DNA of 15,962 bases from an uncultured Lachnospiraceae bacterium (GTDB lineage Bacteria > Bacillota_A > Clostridia > Lachnospirales > Lachnospiraceae). Below are positions 1 through 7,368 of this stretch, in pieces. The notes under the pieces were generated by a model that worked only from the letters and a program-made list of their open reading frames with translations, made no database searches and had not been told where the DNA came from. The position numbers and the translations under genes were made by a program. Within the stretch, counting starts at the first letter, position 1. Every line of letters starts with the position of its first letter. The DNA lies in assembly GCA_902795835.1 (NCBI GenBank), contig CADBNA010000330.1, forward strand, positions 1 through 15,962, given 5' to 3'.

Positions 1-149
1 GAAAAGGGAAGAATATGTGTAGTAGTCGTGAGGATTACACTGCCGGGCAGAATGGACGACATATAGCGAAGAAAGGTTGTCTTGCCGCCGCTTCCGGTCA
101 CGGCAGTGATCCCTTTTGGAATTGTAATCCTGGAAAATGGAAGATACAT
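1..149 (-). CDS. yqeC: YqeC-like selenium-dependent hydroxylase accessory protein, N-terminal fragment
   Basis: The gene is cut by the left edge, so only about 49 N-terminal residues are visible, read leftwards from an ATG at 149-147. They hold a P-loop-like motif, TGSGGKTTFL (about residues 18-27), and then TTTTHILPF near residues 41-49. This pair is characteristic of YqeC, a putative nucleotide-binding protein found with selenium-dependent molybdenum hydroxylases and thought to help make or insert their selenium-containing cofactor. The start lies 4 nt after the ade stop codon and a GGAG sits about 13 nt upstream inside ade, so the gene reads as the fifth member of the xdhABC-ade operon. 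E. coli carries yqeC near its own xdh-type genes. The family call rests on a short fragment but two motifs in the right order and the context agree. An unrelated P-loop protein is the main alternative. Confidence 0.8.
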   Translation of the reverse strand, partial: MYLPFSRITIPKGITAVTGSGGKTTFLRYMSSILPGSVILTTTTHILPF

Positions 150-153
150 GGCT

Positions 154-1932
154 TCACGTCAGCTCCACTTCGGTGAATTGCATGGTCCGCACGTCAAAAA
201 GGCCTTCATCCGTGATTTTCAGGTCCGGTATCACAGGCAGAGCCATGAAGCAGAGTGACATCAGCGGCTCGATGTCCCTGCGGACGCCCAATACATCGTG
301 GGCAATCCGCTGCAGTTCGGACAGATGGCTGATGACATAATCGGCGCTCCGGTCACTCATGAGTCCGCCTGCCGGCAGCTCCAGACCGGCGAGTATTCTG
401 CCGTCCAGAACGGCGGTCATGCCGCCCTTCATGCGCACCACTTCCGTCACTGCGGTGTACATATCCTTTGTATTGGTTCCGGCGACAATAATGTTGTGGG
501 AATCATGGGCGACGGATACCGCGATGGCACCCCGCTTCAGCCCGTATTCCGACAGCAGCGCGGAAGCGGTGTTCCCGGTGCCGTGATGGCGTTCGACTAC
601 ACTGATTCTTACCACATCCCGATTGCTGTCAAAGACAAAATCACCATCCGCGTCGATCTGAACCAGCTCTTTTTTCTCTTCTGTCAGCACCCCTCCGGGC
701 AGCACCCGGATTGTTCTGACTTTACCGGAGTGCAGATGCAGCTTCAGCTTTTCTTCACGGAAATCGCCGATATTCATGTTTCCGATCCGAACCGGTCTGC
801 AGTCTGCATGATCCGGTATCACGCATTTTCCGTCTGCTGCAGTGAGGATACCCCGCTTCCAGACCTTTTTTACCTCGAAGGACTCCAGATCATTTACCAG
901 AACCAGATCCGCAATCCGGCCAGGAGCAATCGCCCCTCTGTCCGTCAGATGATAACACTGCGCCGCATTGCAGGTAGCCATGGAGATGGCGTCGATCGGG
1001 TCGATCCCCTTTTCTATACAGTATCGTACGCCGGCGTCTGCCGCGCCTCTCTTCAGAATGGTCAGCGGCTGGATATCGTCGGAGCAGAGCAGGCAGCGGG
1101 AGGCATTTGCCGCTGTGACCCCTTTTGCCAGTTGGGGCAGGTCGATGCAGGCGGAGCCATAGCGCAGCTGTACATACATCCCCAGACGGATCCGTTCCGT
1201 CATTTCTTCTACGGTGGAACACTCATGATCGGTCCGTACGCCGGCAGCGATATAGGCAGACAGATCTTTTCCGGTCAGTCCCGGGGAATGGCCGTCTGTG
1301 ATCACTCCGGCCTCCTCTGCCAGAAGGAGTTTGTCCAGGACGATGCTGTTCCCGTTCAGCACGCCCGGAAAATCCATCATTTCGCCCAGACCGATTACCC
1401 GGTGCGCCATTACATCTTTTCGCATATCCCCGCTCTTTATGCCGGCCCCCGAGTGCTCAAAGGGCGTGGCCGGCACACAGGAGGCCATCATGAAGAAGAT
1501 ATCCATCACGGCATCCTCTGCGTCAGCCTGCATAAAATAAAGGCCGTCCAGACCCGCCACGTTCATAATCTCATGGGGGTCTGCAATGACCGAAGTGACG
1601 CCTCTGGTCACCATGATTCTGGAAAATTCACGGGGCAGGAGCATGGAAGACTCAATATGGATATGACTGTCAATCATGCCCGGAATCAGGTATCCGGAAA
1701 CCTCTGCCGTCTCAATGCCTTCATAAGAGCCGATGCCGATGATCACACCGTCGCAGACAGCTACATCGCCTTCCAGTATTTCTCTGGAAAGGACATTAAC
1801 GATTTTTGCACCCCTTATTACCAGGTCAGCCGGGACAAGCCCCCTGGCCTGGCGGATTCTTTTTTCCAGGAGTTCTCTGGCGGGTGCCCGGTTGTCAGGG
1901 CCTCTGTCTGCAGCCTTTCGGTTGATCGCCAT
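154..1932 (-). CDS. ade: Adenine deaminase
   Basis: Ade hydrolyses adenine to hypoxanthine and ammonia in the cytoplasm. It belongs to the metal-dependent amidohydrolase superfamily. At 592 residues it has the usual family length. Visible landmarks are PGMIDSHIHIESSM (metal-binding HxH at about residues 90-92), ADPHEI (118-122), GLGEMMDFPGV, DGHSPGL, SDDIQP in the barrel, and LPAGGLMSD near the C-terminus, all typical of the AdeC/Ade group. The ATG at 1932 is preceded by GGAGG with 7 nt spacing. The gene begins 33 nt after xdhC and ends 4 nt before yqeC. Its place directly behind a purine hydroxylase gives it an obvious job: feeding adenine-derived hypoxanthine to XdhABC for purine breakdown or salvage. 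A different deaminase specificity in this superfamily is possible but the signature set makes adenine by far the likeliest. Confidence 0.95.
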   Translation of the reverse strand: MAINRKAADRGPDNRAPARELLEKRIRQARGLVPADLVIRGAKIVNVLSREILEGDVAVCDGVIIGIGSYEGIETAEVSGYLIPGMIDSHIHIESSMLLPREFSRIMVTRGVTSVIADPHEIMNVAGLDGLYFMQADAEDAVMDIFFMMASCVPATPFEHSGAGIKSGDMRKDVMAHRVIGLGEMMDFPGVLNGNSIVLDKLLLAEEAGVITDGHSPGLTGKDLSAYIAAGVRTDHECSTVEEMTERIRLGMYVQLRYGSACIDLPQLAKGVTAANASRCLLCSDDIQPLTILKRGAADAGVRYCIEKGIDPIDAISMATCNAAQCYHLTDRGAIAPGRIADLVLVNDLESFEVKKVWKRGILTAADGKCVIPDHADCRPVRIGNMNIGDFREEKLKLHLHSGKVRTIRVLPGGVLTEEKKELVQIDADGDFVFDSNRDVVRISVVERHHGTGNTASALLSEYGLKRGAIAVSVAHDSHNIIVAGTNTKDMYTAVTEVVRMKGGMTAVLDGRILAGLELPAGGLMSDRSADYVISHLSELQRIAHDVLGVRRDIEPLMSLCFMALPVIPDLKITDEGLFDVRTMQFTEVELT

Positions 1933-1965
1933 CTGATTACCTCCATATTCCGAAACATGCTTTGC

Positions 1966-2487
1966 TCAGGAGTCCGCTTTTTCCGCCCGGGCGTACATGG
2001 TTTTCCTGACAGCGTTCAGGATGTTCTCATAGCCGGTGCATCGGCACAGATGCCCGGAAAGCAGTTTTCTGAGCTCCGCGTCGGTGTAGATGACGCCCGG
2101 TTTCAGGAAGCTTTCAGCCTCCAGAATAAAGCCGGGAGTACAGAATCCGCACTGAACAGCCGTCTCATCCACAAATGCCTGCTGCAGATCGGACAGTTCT
2201 CCGTTGGGGCCTGTCAGGGCCTCCAGCGTGGTGATCTCTTTTCCGTCAGCCCAGATCGCCAGATAAATGCAGGAATTGTAGCATTCGCCGTCGATGATGA
2301 CGGCGCAGGCGCCGCACTCGCCGACCTCGCAGCCTTTTTTGACGGAGGTCAGACTGTAATCATTGCGGAGCATGTCTGTCAGGGATGCCCGGACATCTAC
2401 CACGGCTGTCCGTTCCCGGCCATTGATTGTGCAGCGGATGATTTTATACTGCCGCTCATCCCCGGCGCTTCCTTCCGGTTTATTCAT
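1966..2487 (-). CDS. xdhC: Xanthine dehydrogenase-type [2Fe-2S] subunit
   Basis: This is the small iron-sulfur subunit of a three-part molybdenum hydroxylase, passing electrons from the molybdenum centre to the FAD subunit. It has 173 residues. The N-terminal plant-ferredoxin-like domain has Cys53, Cys58, Cys61 and Cys73 (motif CEVGECGAC plus one). The C-terminal helical domain has the second cluster ligands in CGFC (113-116) and CRC (148-150). The open frame extends to 2520, but the ATG at 2487 is the better start: it has AAAGGAGG about 8 nt upstream and the homology starts after it. It overlaps the end of xdhB by 8 nt. The sequence resembles E. coli XdhC closely from memory, including VKxGCxVGECGAC and AVQCGFCTPG. 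Related 2Fe-2S subunits of CO or nicotinate dehydrogenases are the alternatives. Confidence 0.93.
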   Translation of the reverse strand: MNKPEGSAGDERQYKIIRCTINGRERTAVVDVRASLTDMLRNDYSLTSVKKGCEVGECGACAVIIDGECYNSCIYLAIWADGKEITTLEALTGPNGELSDLQQAFVDETAVQCGFCTPGFILEAESFLKPGVIYTDAELRKLLSGHLCRCTGYENILNAVRKTMYARAEKADS

Positions 2488-3439
2488 CGGATCCGCCTCC
2501 TTTCTCCTGCTGAAGGTCATTGGCGAGCCCTTCGGGCGTCAGTGCGTCTGCACCGGCCGGCTTTTCCGGATCTGCCAGCCCGGCTGCGGCGAGAAAGGCG
2601 CGTCTGGCCAGTTCGCTGCAGATGTGTTCCCGGAATTCTTTACCGGCTCTCCAGCTGTCTCTGGGGTGCACGTCTTCCAGGACAGAACGGCCGATTTCAT
2701 CAGCCAGTGACACAGTCAGCTCTGCGCCCCGGAAACGCTGCTCTGTCAGAGGCGCCCTGCCGGGCACCGGACCGGCCACACCGAAGGCAATCCGGAGGTC
2801 CTGTACGGCTGTCCGGTCATCCGAGAGCCGGACATTGACACTGCAGCCGATGGTGGCAATCTCCATGGCGTTCCGCATGCCGTATTTGATATAGTGCCCG
2901 CTGTATCCTTTGTAAGAGGATTCGGGAATCAGGATGGCAGTCTGCAGTTCTCCGGGCCGCAGATCTACTTTCCCCGGGCCGAGGTAAAACTCCTGAATGG
3001 GTATGACCCGCCTTCCGTCCGGCCCGTCAATCTGTATTCTTGCGTCCCAGGCCATCAGAGTGGAAGCGGAGTCGGCGCTGGTCACCCCGTTGCAGGTGTT
3101 TCCGCCGATCGTGCCTATGGCGCGGATCTGCGGTCCCCCCACCAGATCGACGGCTTTTCCCAGTACCGGAATGTACTGCTGAATCAGCGGGTCTTCCGTG
3201 ATGTGACGGAAAGAGGTAAGAGATCCTATGCACAGTGTGCCGTCTCCTGTCATGGTGACGCCCCGCAGTTCATCGAGGCCATAGATGCTGACCAGTTCAC
3301 AGCCGGCCATCTTTCCGGCGCGGATATGAATCAGGACATCGGAACCGCCGGCAATAATCTTTGCGTCGGGATGCTCCAGGAGCAGACGGACAGCGTCCTG
3401 CACATCAGCCGGCTCGTATATGGCCTTTATATCAAACAT
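2480..3439 (-). CDS. xdhB: Xanthine dehydrogenase-type FAD-binding subunit
   Basis: This is the middle, FAD-binding subunit of the purine hydroxylase, taking electrons from the 2Fe-2S subunit. It has 319 residues. FAD-binding motifs are AGGSDVLI (about residues 30-37) and TIGGNTCNG (110-118), followed by the C-terminal CO-dehydrogenase flavoprotein domain with a FGVAGPVP stretch and DSWRAGKEFR. The open frame runs upstream to 3667, but the extra 76 residues are low-quality antisense-like sequence inside xdhA. The ATG at 3439 starts MFDIKAIYEP, matches where the family begins, and has GGAGG 9 nt upstream. The gene overlaps xdhA by 8 nt and xdhC by 8 nt. The C-terminus runs roughly 25-30 residues past the E. 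coli homologue as I recall it, ending in a Gly/Ser/Asp-rich tail that carries the ribosome site of xdhC. Confidence 0.93.
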   Translation of the reverse strand: MFDIKAIYEPADVQDAVRLLLEHPDAKIIAGGSDVLIHIRAGKMAGCELVSIYGLDELRGVTMTGDGTLCIGSLTSFRHITEDPLIQQYIPVLGKAVDLVGGPQIRAIGTIGGNTCNGVTSADSASTLMAWDARIQIDGPDGRRVIPIQEFYLGPGKVDLRPGELQTAILIPESSYKGYSGHYIKYGMRNAMEIATIGCSVNVRLSDDRTAVQDLRIAFGVAGPVPGRAPLTEQRFRGAELTVSLADEIGRSVLEDVHPRDSWRAGKEFREHICSELARRAFLAAAGLADPEKPAGADALTPEGLANDLQQEKGGGSDE

Positions 3440-5780
3440 CTGCACGCACCTCCATTTTCTGCTCTCCGGAGTGCTCCGGCGGTGACGCCTGGTCTCTGAA
3501 CAAATGCGCCTCCCTGAACTTCCGGAACAGCAGGTGAGGATCCATGGGAAGTTCGTCGAGGGGCACGCCGACTGCCTGCAGCACGGCATTCCGGATGGCG
3601 GGAGCTGCCGGCAGAGCAGGCGGCTCTCCCAGGGCCTTTGTGCCATAGGCGCTGGTGGGCTCGGCATTCTCCACGAAACCGACTTCCAGGTGCGGGTGGT
3701 CCATGGCCGTGGACAGCTTGTAGTCCAGCAGATTGCCGTTCAGCAGCTTTCCTGTCTTTGGGTCATAGATCATCTTTTCGCTCAGGGCATAGCCGATGCT
3801 CATGCTCATGCCCCCGTGCACCTGGGCCCGGGCCAGAGCTGGGTTGACCAGGGTTCCGGCGTCGTGGACGTTGATCACGTCCAGCACCCGGATCCTGCAC
3901 ATCTCGATATCGACTTCTACTTCGGCAAAAGCACAGCCGAAGCTGTAGGCGTTGGTTTTGAGCTGGGCCGTTTTTTCCATAGTCAGGTGTTCACAGTGCT
4001 CCATGTCATAGAGACTGCTGCTCGCCAGCTCTCCCAGACTCATCAGGATTCTTCCGTCTGTTGTGCGGATAATATTTCCGTCCCGGATATCCATCAGATA
4101 GGGCTGCATCCGGGTGTAGCGGAAAGCGGTCTCCAGAATATTGCTCCGGAACGCTTCGGCACAGCCTCGGATCGCCATTCCCGCGGCATATGTCTGCCGT
4201 GATGCATAGGCACCGGTGCCGTAGGGCGTTACATCCGTATCCTGGCTGCTGACGATGTGGACCTTATCCAGCGGTATGCCCAGCGTCTCTGCTGCCATCT
4301 GTGAAAATGCGGTGTCTGCGCCCTGTCCGATCTCTGTTTCGCCCACCTGCAGCTGAATCGAGCCGTCCTGGTTCATCACCATCCGGCAGGAGCTGGTCTC
4401 CAGTGAGATCGGCCAGACAGCGGTATTGTACCAGAAGGCCGCACAGCCGATCCCCCTGCGGATGCGGCCGGTCTGCCCGGTGTAAGCTCTGCGCTTCTTT
4501 TCATAATCGATGTAAGCCATACCGGCATCCAAAACCTGGTTATAGGTATCGGAATACAGTTCATTTTTTGAAAAGGCATCCACATAGCCTTTCGGCATAA
4601 GGGTTTTTCTGCGGTATTCTACCGGGTCCAGGCCGAGGATACGGCAGATATCATCCGTGTGCGATTCCATGGCAAAGGTTACCTGCGGCATGCCGTACCC
4701 CCGCATGGCGCCGGCCACCTGACGGTTGGTAAATACCGTCCAGCTGTCACATTCCATGTTGTCGCAGGGATACATCTGCGGGACAGCATTCATTCCTTTG
4801 GCTGCAATGCCGTGACCATGAGAGGCATACGCCCCCTGGTTGGACCAGCATTCCAGCTTCCGGGCCGCCAGAGAGCCGTCAGAAGGCCGCACCCAGGAAA
4901 TCACATGGTAGCGGATCGCATGCCGGACACGGCAGTTGGCAAAAGTCTCTTCCCGCGTGCACTCCAGACGGACCAGACGGCCTCCGACCTGCATGGAAAG
5001 CCAGGCGCAGAGCGGCTCATACAGGGCATCCTGCTTGTCTCCGAAACCGCCTCCGACATAAGGCTTGACCAGACGGACACGGCCCCAGTCGATACCCAGT
5101 GCCTGGGCGACGCACCGCCTGGTAATATGGGGGATCTGGGTCGAAGCGGTTACGTGCACCCTGTCGCCCTCCATCCAGGCGTAGCAGCCGGCATTTTCGA
5201 TATGACAGTGCTGCACCGTCGGGGTATCGAACCAGCCCTCTACTTTTATCAGTCCTTCTTCGCGGATCGCTTCCGCATAATTGCCTTTCCTGACCTGCGT
5301 GTGATTCAGCACATTGCCGGGATAGTTCTCATGCAGCTGCGGCGCGCCTTCTTTCATGGCCTCCTGCACGTCAAGGACAAAAGGAAGCTCTTCATATTCA
5401 ACCCTGATTTTGCGGACGGCCTGCATGGCGCTGATTTCATCCTCGGCAACGACGGCGGCCACATCATCGCCGTAATAACGGACATGCCTGGTCAGAAGAT
5501 GACGATCGGAGACGTCCTGATGGGCAGGGTCCATGGACCAGGGATGGCCGGCTGTAGGAAAGGTGTGTTCCGGCGCGTCAAAACAGGTCAGTATTTTCAC
5601 TACGCCGGGGACCTTCAGGGCTTCTGAGATATCCACGGAGCGCACCAGCGCATGGGTAATCTCCGCGTGACAGATTTTGGCCACGAGAGCGTTCCGGTCA
5701 CACAGATCCTCCACATAGCGGGCTCTTCCGGTTACTTTGTCATACGCATCTACACGGGGAACACTTTTTCCGATAATCAT
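3432..5780 (-). CDS. xdhA: Xanthine dehydrogenase-type molybdopterin-binding catalytic subunit
   Basis: This is the large catalytic subunit of a molybdenum hydroxylase that adds oxygen from water to purines, for example hypoxanthine to xanthine and xanthine to urate. It has 782 residues, close to the 750-780 usual for separate XdhA chains. Visible motifs are the N-terminal aldehyde-oxidase a/b hammerhead (about 1-130), GGGFGDKQD at 243-251, GAMRGYG at 357-363 (substrate-side Arg), EIGQGAD at 483-489, and the catalytic-base motif GEPP with Glu719. The order and wording follow E. coli XdhA, for example QHCHxE and TQIPHI. The ATG at 5780 has GGAGG about 10 nt upstream. It is first in the xdhABC-ade-yqeC operon. 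The yqeC neighbour suggests a selenium-dependent version, but the sequence itself cannot show that. About 20 residues at the C-terminus appear extra and overlap xdhB. Confidence 0.95.
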   Translation of the reverse strand: MIIGKSVPRVDAYDKVTGRARYVEDLCDRNALVAKICHAEITHALVRSVDISEALKVPGVVKILTCFDAPEHTFPTAGHPWSMDPAHQDVSDRHLLTRHVRYYGDDVAAVVAEDEISAMQAVRKIRVEYEELPFVLDVQEAMKEGAPQLHENYPGNVLNHTQVRKGNYAEAIREEGLIKVEGWFDTPTVQHCHIENAGCYAWMEGDRVHVTASTQIPHITRRCVAQALGIDWGRVRLVKPYVGGGFGDKQDALYEPLCAWLSMQVGGRLVRLECTREETFANCRVRHAIRYHVISWVRPSDGSLAARKLECWSNQGAYASHGHGIAAKGMNAVPQMYPCDNMECDSWTVFTNRQVAGAMRGYGMPQVTFAMESHTDDICRILGLDPVEYRRKTLMPKGYVDAFSKNELYSDTYNQVLDAGMAYIDYEKKRRAYTGQTGRIRRGIGCAAFWYNTAVWPISLETSSCRMVMNQDGSIQLQVGETEIGQGADTAFSQMAAETLGIPLDKVHIVSSQDTDVTPYGTGAYASRQTYAAGMAIRGCAEAFRSNILETAFRYTRMQPYLMDIRDGNIIRTTDGRILMSLGELASSSLYDMEHCEHLTMEKTAQLKTNAYSFGCAFAEVEVDIEMCRIRVLDVINVHDAGTLVNPALARAQVHGGMSMSIGYALSEKMIYDPKTGKLLNGNLLDYKLSTAMDHPHLEVGFVENAEPTSAYGTKALGEPPALPAAPAIRNAVLQAVGVPLDELPMDPHLLFRKFREAHLFRDQASPPEHSGEQKMEVRADV

Positions 5781-5830
5781 AGCAGAAGTACCTCCGGAAC
5801 TCTTCAGCCGGGAAATAATTATCTAACTAT

Positions 5831-5859
5831 ACTATATCAAAACGAGTATTGCTGCGCAA
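5831..5859 (-). promoter_or_regulatory. Candidate promoter of the xdhABC-ade-yqeC operon
   Basis: On the minus strand a -35 box TTGCGC (5859-5854) is followed by a 17-nt spacer and a -10 box TATAGT (5836-5831). The -10 is a good match and the -35 is a partial one, which would fit a regulated promoter. It sits about 50 nt upstream of the xdhA start in an AT-rich stretch within the 126-nt gap after the CapA-like gene. No clear terminator was found in this gap for the upstream gene, so some read-through is possible. Confidence 0.55.
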
Positions 5860-5861
5860 TA
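5847..5861. promoter_or_regulatory. Palindrome overlapping the xdhA -35 box, possible operator
   Basis: The sequence TATTGC-TGC-GCAATA is a perfect 6-bp inverted repeat with a 3-nt centre. It covers the proposed -35 box of xdhA, a usual place for a repressor site. An 8-bp TGCGCAAT occurs here (5853-5860) and again at 5900-5907, just where the preceding gene ends. The regulator is unknown and the palindrome is short, so this is a candidate only. Confidence 0.4.
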
Positions 5862-5906
5862 TAAAGATATCTGAACAAAAAGAAAGAAATATAGGCCGAT
5901 GCGCAA

Positions 5907-7322
5907 TTAGTTTTCAGAGGGCGACCCGAATGTCTGCTGTGCTTCTGCCAGACCATCCCCGATCACGCTCATTGTCCTGGCATAGGAGGCGGCAGCCGGT
6001 TCTTTTATATCCTTCAGCCCGGTGTTTTTTTCCAGGTTGTCTGCGTCATCCAGAGGGAGGATGCAGAAATCATAGGTCCAGGTGCCGTCCTCTTTGCGGC
6101 TGCGGTACATCCAGGTCGGCGTGGCGTCCACACCGGCAAGGGCAACCGATCCGTCTGCGGACTGATGCAGCTGTAGGGTAATGATGACTCCGTCCTCCGT
6201 GTAACCGCCGGCCATGTCCATGATCATGAATTCCTCCATCTGATTGCTCATGGCATTGCCAACGGAGTATATGCAGAACATTTTCGATGAGCCGTCAGTG
6301 CTCTCAATAACGCTGATTGGTTCCTCACAGTGGGGGTGCCCGCCAATCAGAGCATTCACGCCCATGTTGCACAGGGTCTGGGCCATCTCTTTCTGGTACT
6401 CAAAGGGCTCCAGCATGTATTCCATTCCCCAGTGCAGGTTGGCGATGATAAACTGCGCACCTGCCCGGTGCAGCTCTTCTATGATGAGACGGGCCTCCTG
6501 GTAAAAGGATTCACGCTGTTCGGGCCAGAAACTGTTGATCAGCGCGGCGTCATCTTCAGGTACCTGAATGGCGTTGATCCAGGTGCCGTTTCCTTCCGTT
6601 TCCAGGGTGTAATTGAAGAATCCCACCTTGATGCCTTTTATATCTGCGATATACCAGCGGGGATCTTCCGGGCTCTTCCTGATGCCTGTCCAGGCCAGCC
6701 CGTTTTCTTCAAAGAAATCCATGGTGTACAGCAGCCCTTCGCGGTGGCCGTCATAGATGTGATTGGTGGCCAGGAGCTGAAGGTCAACACCGCTGTCTGC
6801 AATGGCGGTAACGAGAGAACCCGGGATGCGGAACATGGGGTGGCCGCTGTAGGTATCCGGATCGGATGCCACGGCAGCCTCCAGTTCACAGGTCATGAAA
6901 TCCGGCCTGCTGTAATACGGCGTGATGAACCGGAACACGGAAGAAAAATCATAGCTTCCGTCAGGCTGCGCCGCCGCTTCCAGAATGGGACTGTGCATGA
7001 TCATCGCGCCTGTGCAGCCGATGGTAATATCCTTCTCTTCGAAGGTCGTCATGGCCGTGACCTGTTCTGCTGTCTCTCCGGCAGCGGAAGAGAGGGCCCC
7101 GCGCAAGCCGGATTCAGCCTCCGCCCCGGCAGGATCTCCTGCCGGGGCCTCTCCGCCGGCAGCCGGTACCGGCAGGCCGGTGCGGGCGTTCCGGATGAAG
7201 AAAAGAACGGCAGCGGCCGCCAGGAGGAGAAGGATGACAAGCAGCATATATTTCAGCGGACCGCGAAGCGACCGGGAAAAAGCATCTGGCAGGGAATTGT
7301 GCCTGTTTTTTCTGTCGGACAT
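5907..7322 (-). CDS. CapA-like membrane-anchored metallophosphatase-fold protein
   Basis: This 471-residue protein belongs to the CapA (poly-gamma-glutamate synthesis, PGA_cap) family of calcineurin-like folds. It has a basic N-terminus, one membrane helix at about residues 24-43, a Pro/Ala/Gly/Glu-rich linker (about 50-95), and then the CapA domain outside the cell. Family landmarks are TGAMIMH (104-110), CELEAAV (145-151), ATNHIYDGH (185-193), ANLHWGMEY (294-302) and GGHPHCEEP (327-335). In most members the first motif reads GD; here the Asp appears replaced by Ala, and the NLE of the second motif reads CELE. The histidine motifs are kept. I chose the ATG at 7322 over a GTG at 7331 because AGAGG lies 8 nt before it. 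It follows the cellobiose phosphorylase by 46 nt with no terminator seen. Real polyglutamate capsule synthesis is not implied, since capB and capC are absent here. Confidence 0.85.
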   Translation of the reverse strand: MSDRKNRHNSLPDAFSRSLRGPLKYMLLVILLLLAAAAVLFFIRNARTGLPVPAAGGEAPAGDPAGAEAESGLRGALSSAAGETAEQVTAMTTFEEKDITIGCTGAMIMHSPILEAAAQPDGSYDFSSVFRFITPYYSRPDFMTCELEAAVASDPDTYSGHPMFRIPGSLVTAIADSGVDLQLLATNHIYDGHREGLLYTMDFFEENGLAWTGIRKSPEDPRWYIADIKGIKVGFFNYTLETEGNGTWINAIQVPEDDAALINSFWPEQRESFYQEARLIIEELHRAGAQFIIANLHWGMEYMLEPFEYQKEMAQTLCNMGVNALIGGHPHCEEPISVIESTDGSSKMFCIYSVGNAMSNQMEEFMIMDMAGGYTEDGVIITLQLHQSADGSVALAGVDATPTWMYRSRKEDGTWTYDFCILPLDDADNLEKNTGLKDIKEPAAASYARTMSVIGDGLAEAQQTFGSPSEN

Positions 7323-7368
7323 AGAAAGCACCTCTTTTCAGGCCTTGAACAGGTTACGGTTCGTATTC

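Noticed and set aside
298..2838. An 846-codon open frame on the plus strand opposite ade, xdhC and part of xdhB
   Set aside because: It is fully antisense to three well-recognised genes, has no family resemblance and is cysteine/histidine-rich as expected of a shadow of GC-rich coding DNA.
3440..3667. A 76-residue N-terminal extension of xdhB
   Set aside because: It lies inside xdhA, has an unlikely Arg/Pro/Cys/Ser-rich composition, and a good ribosome site precedes the ATG at 3439.
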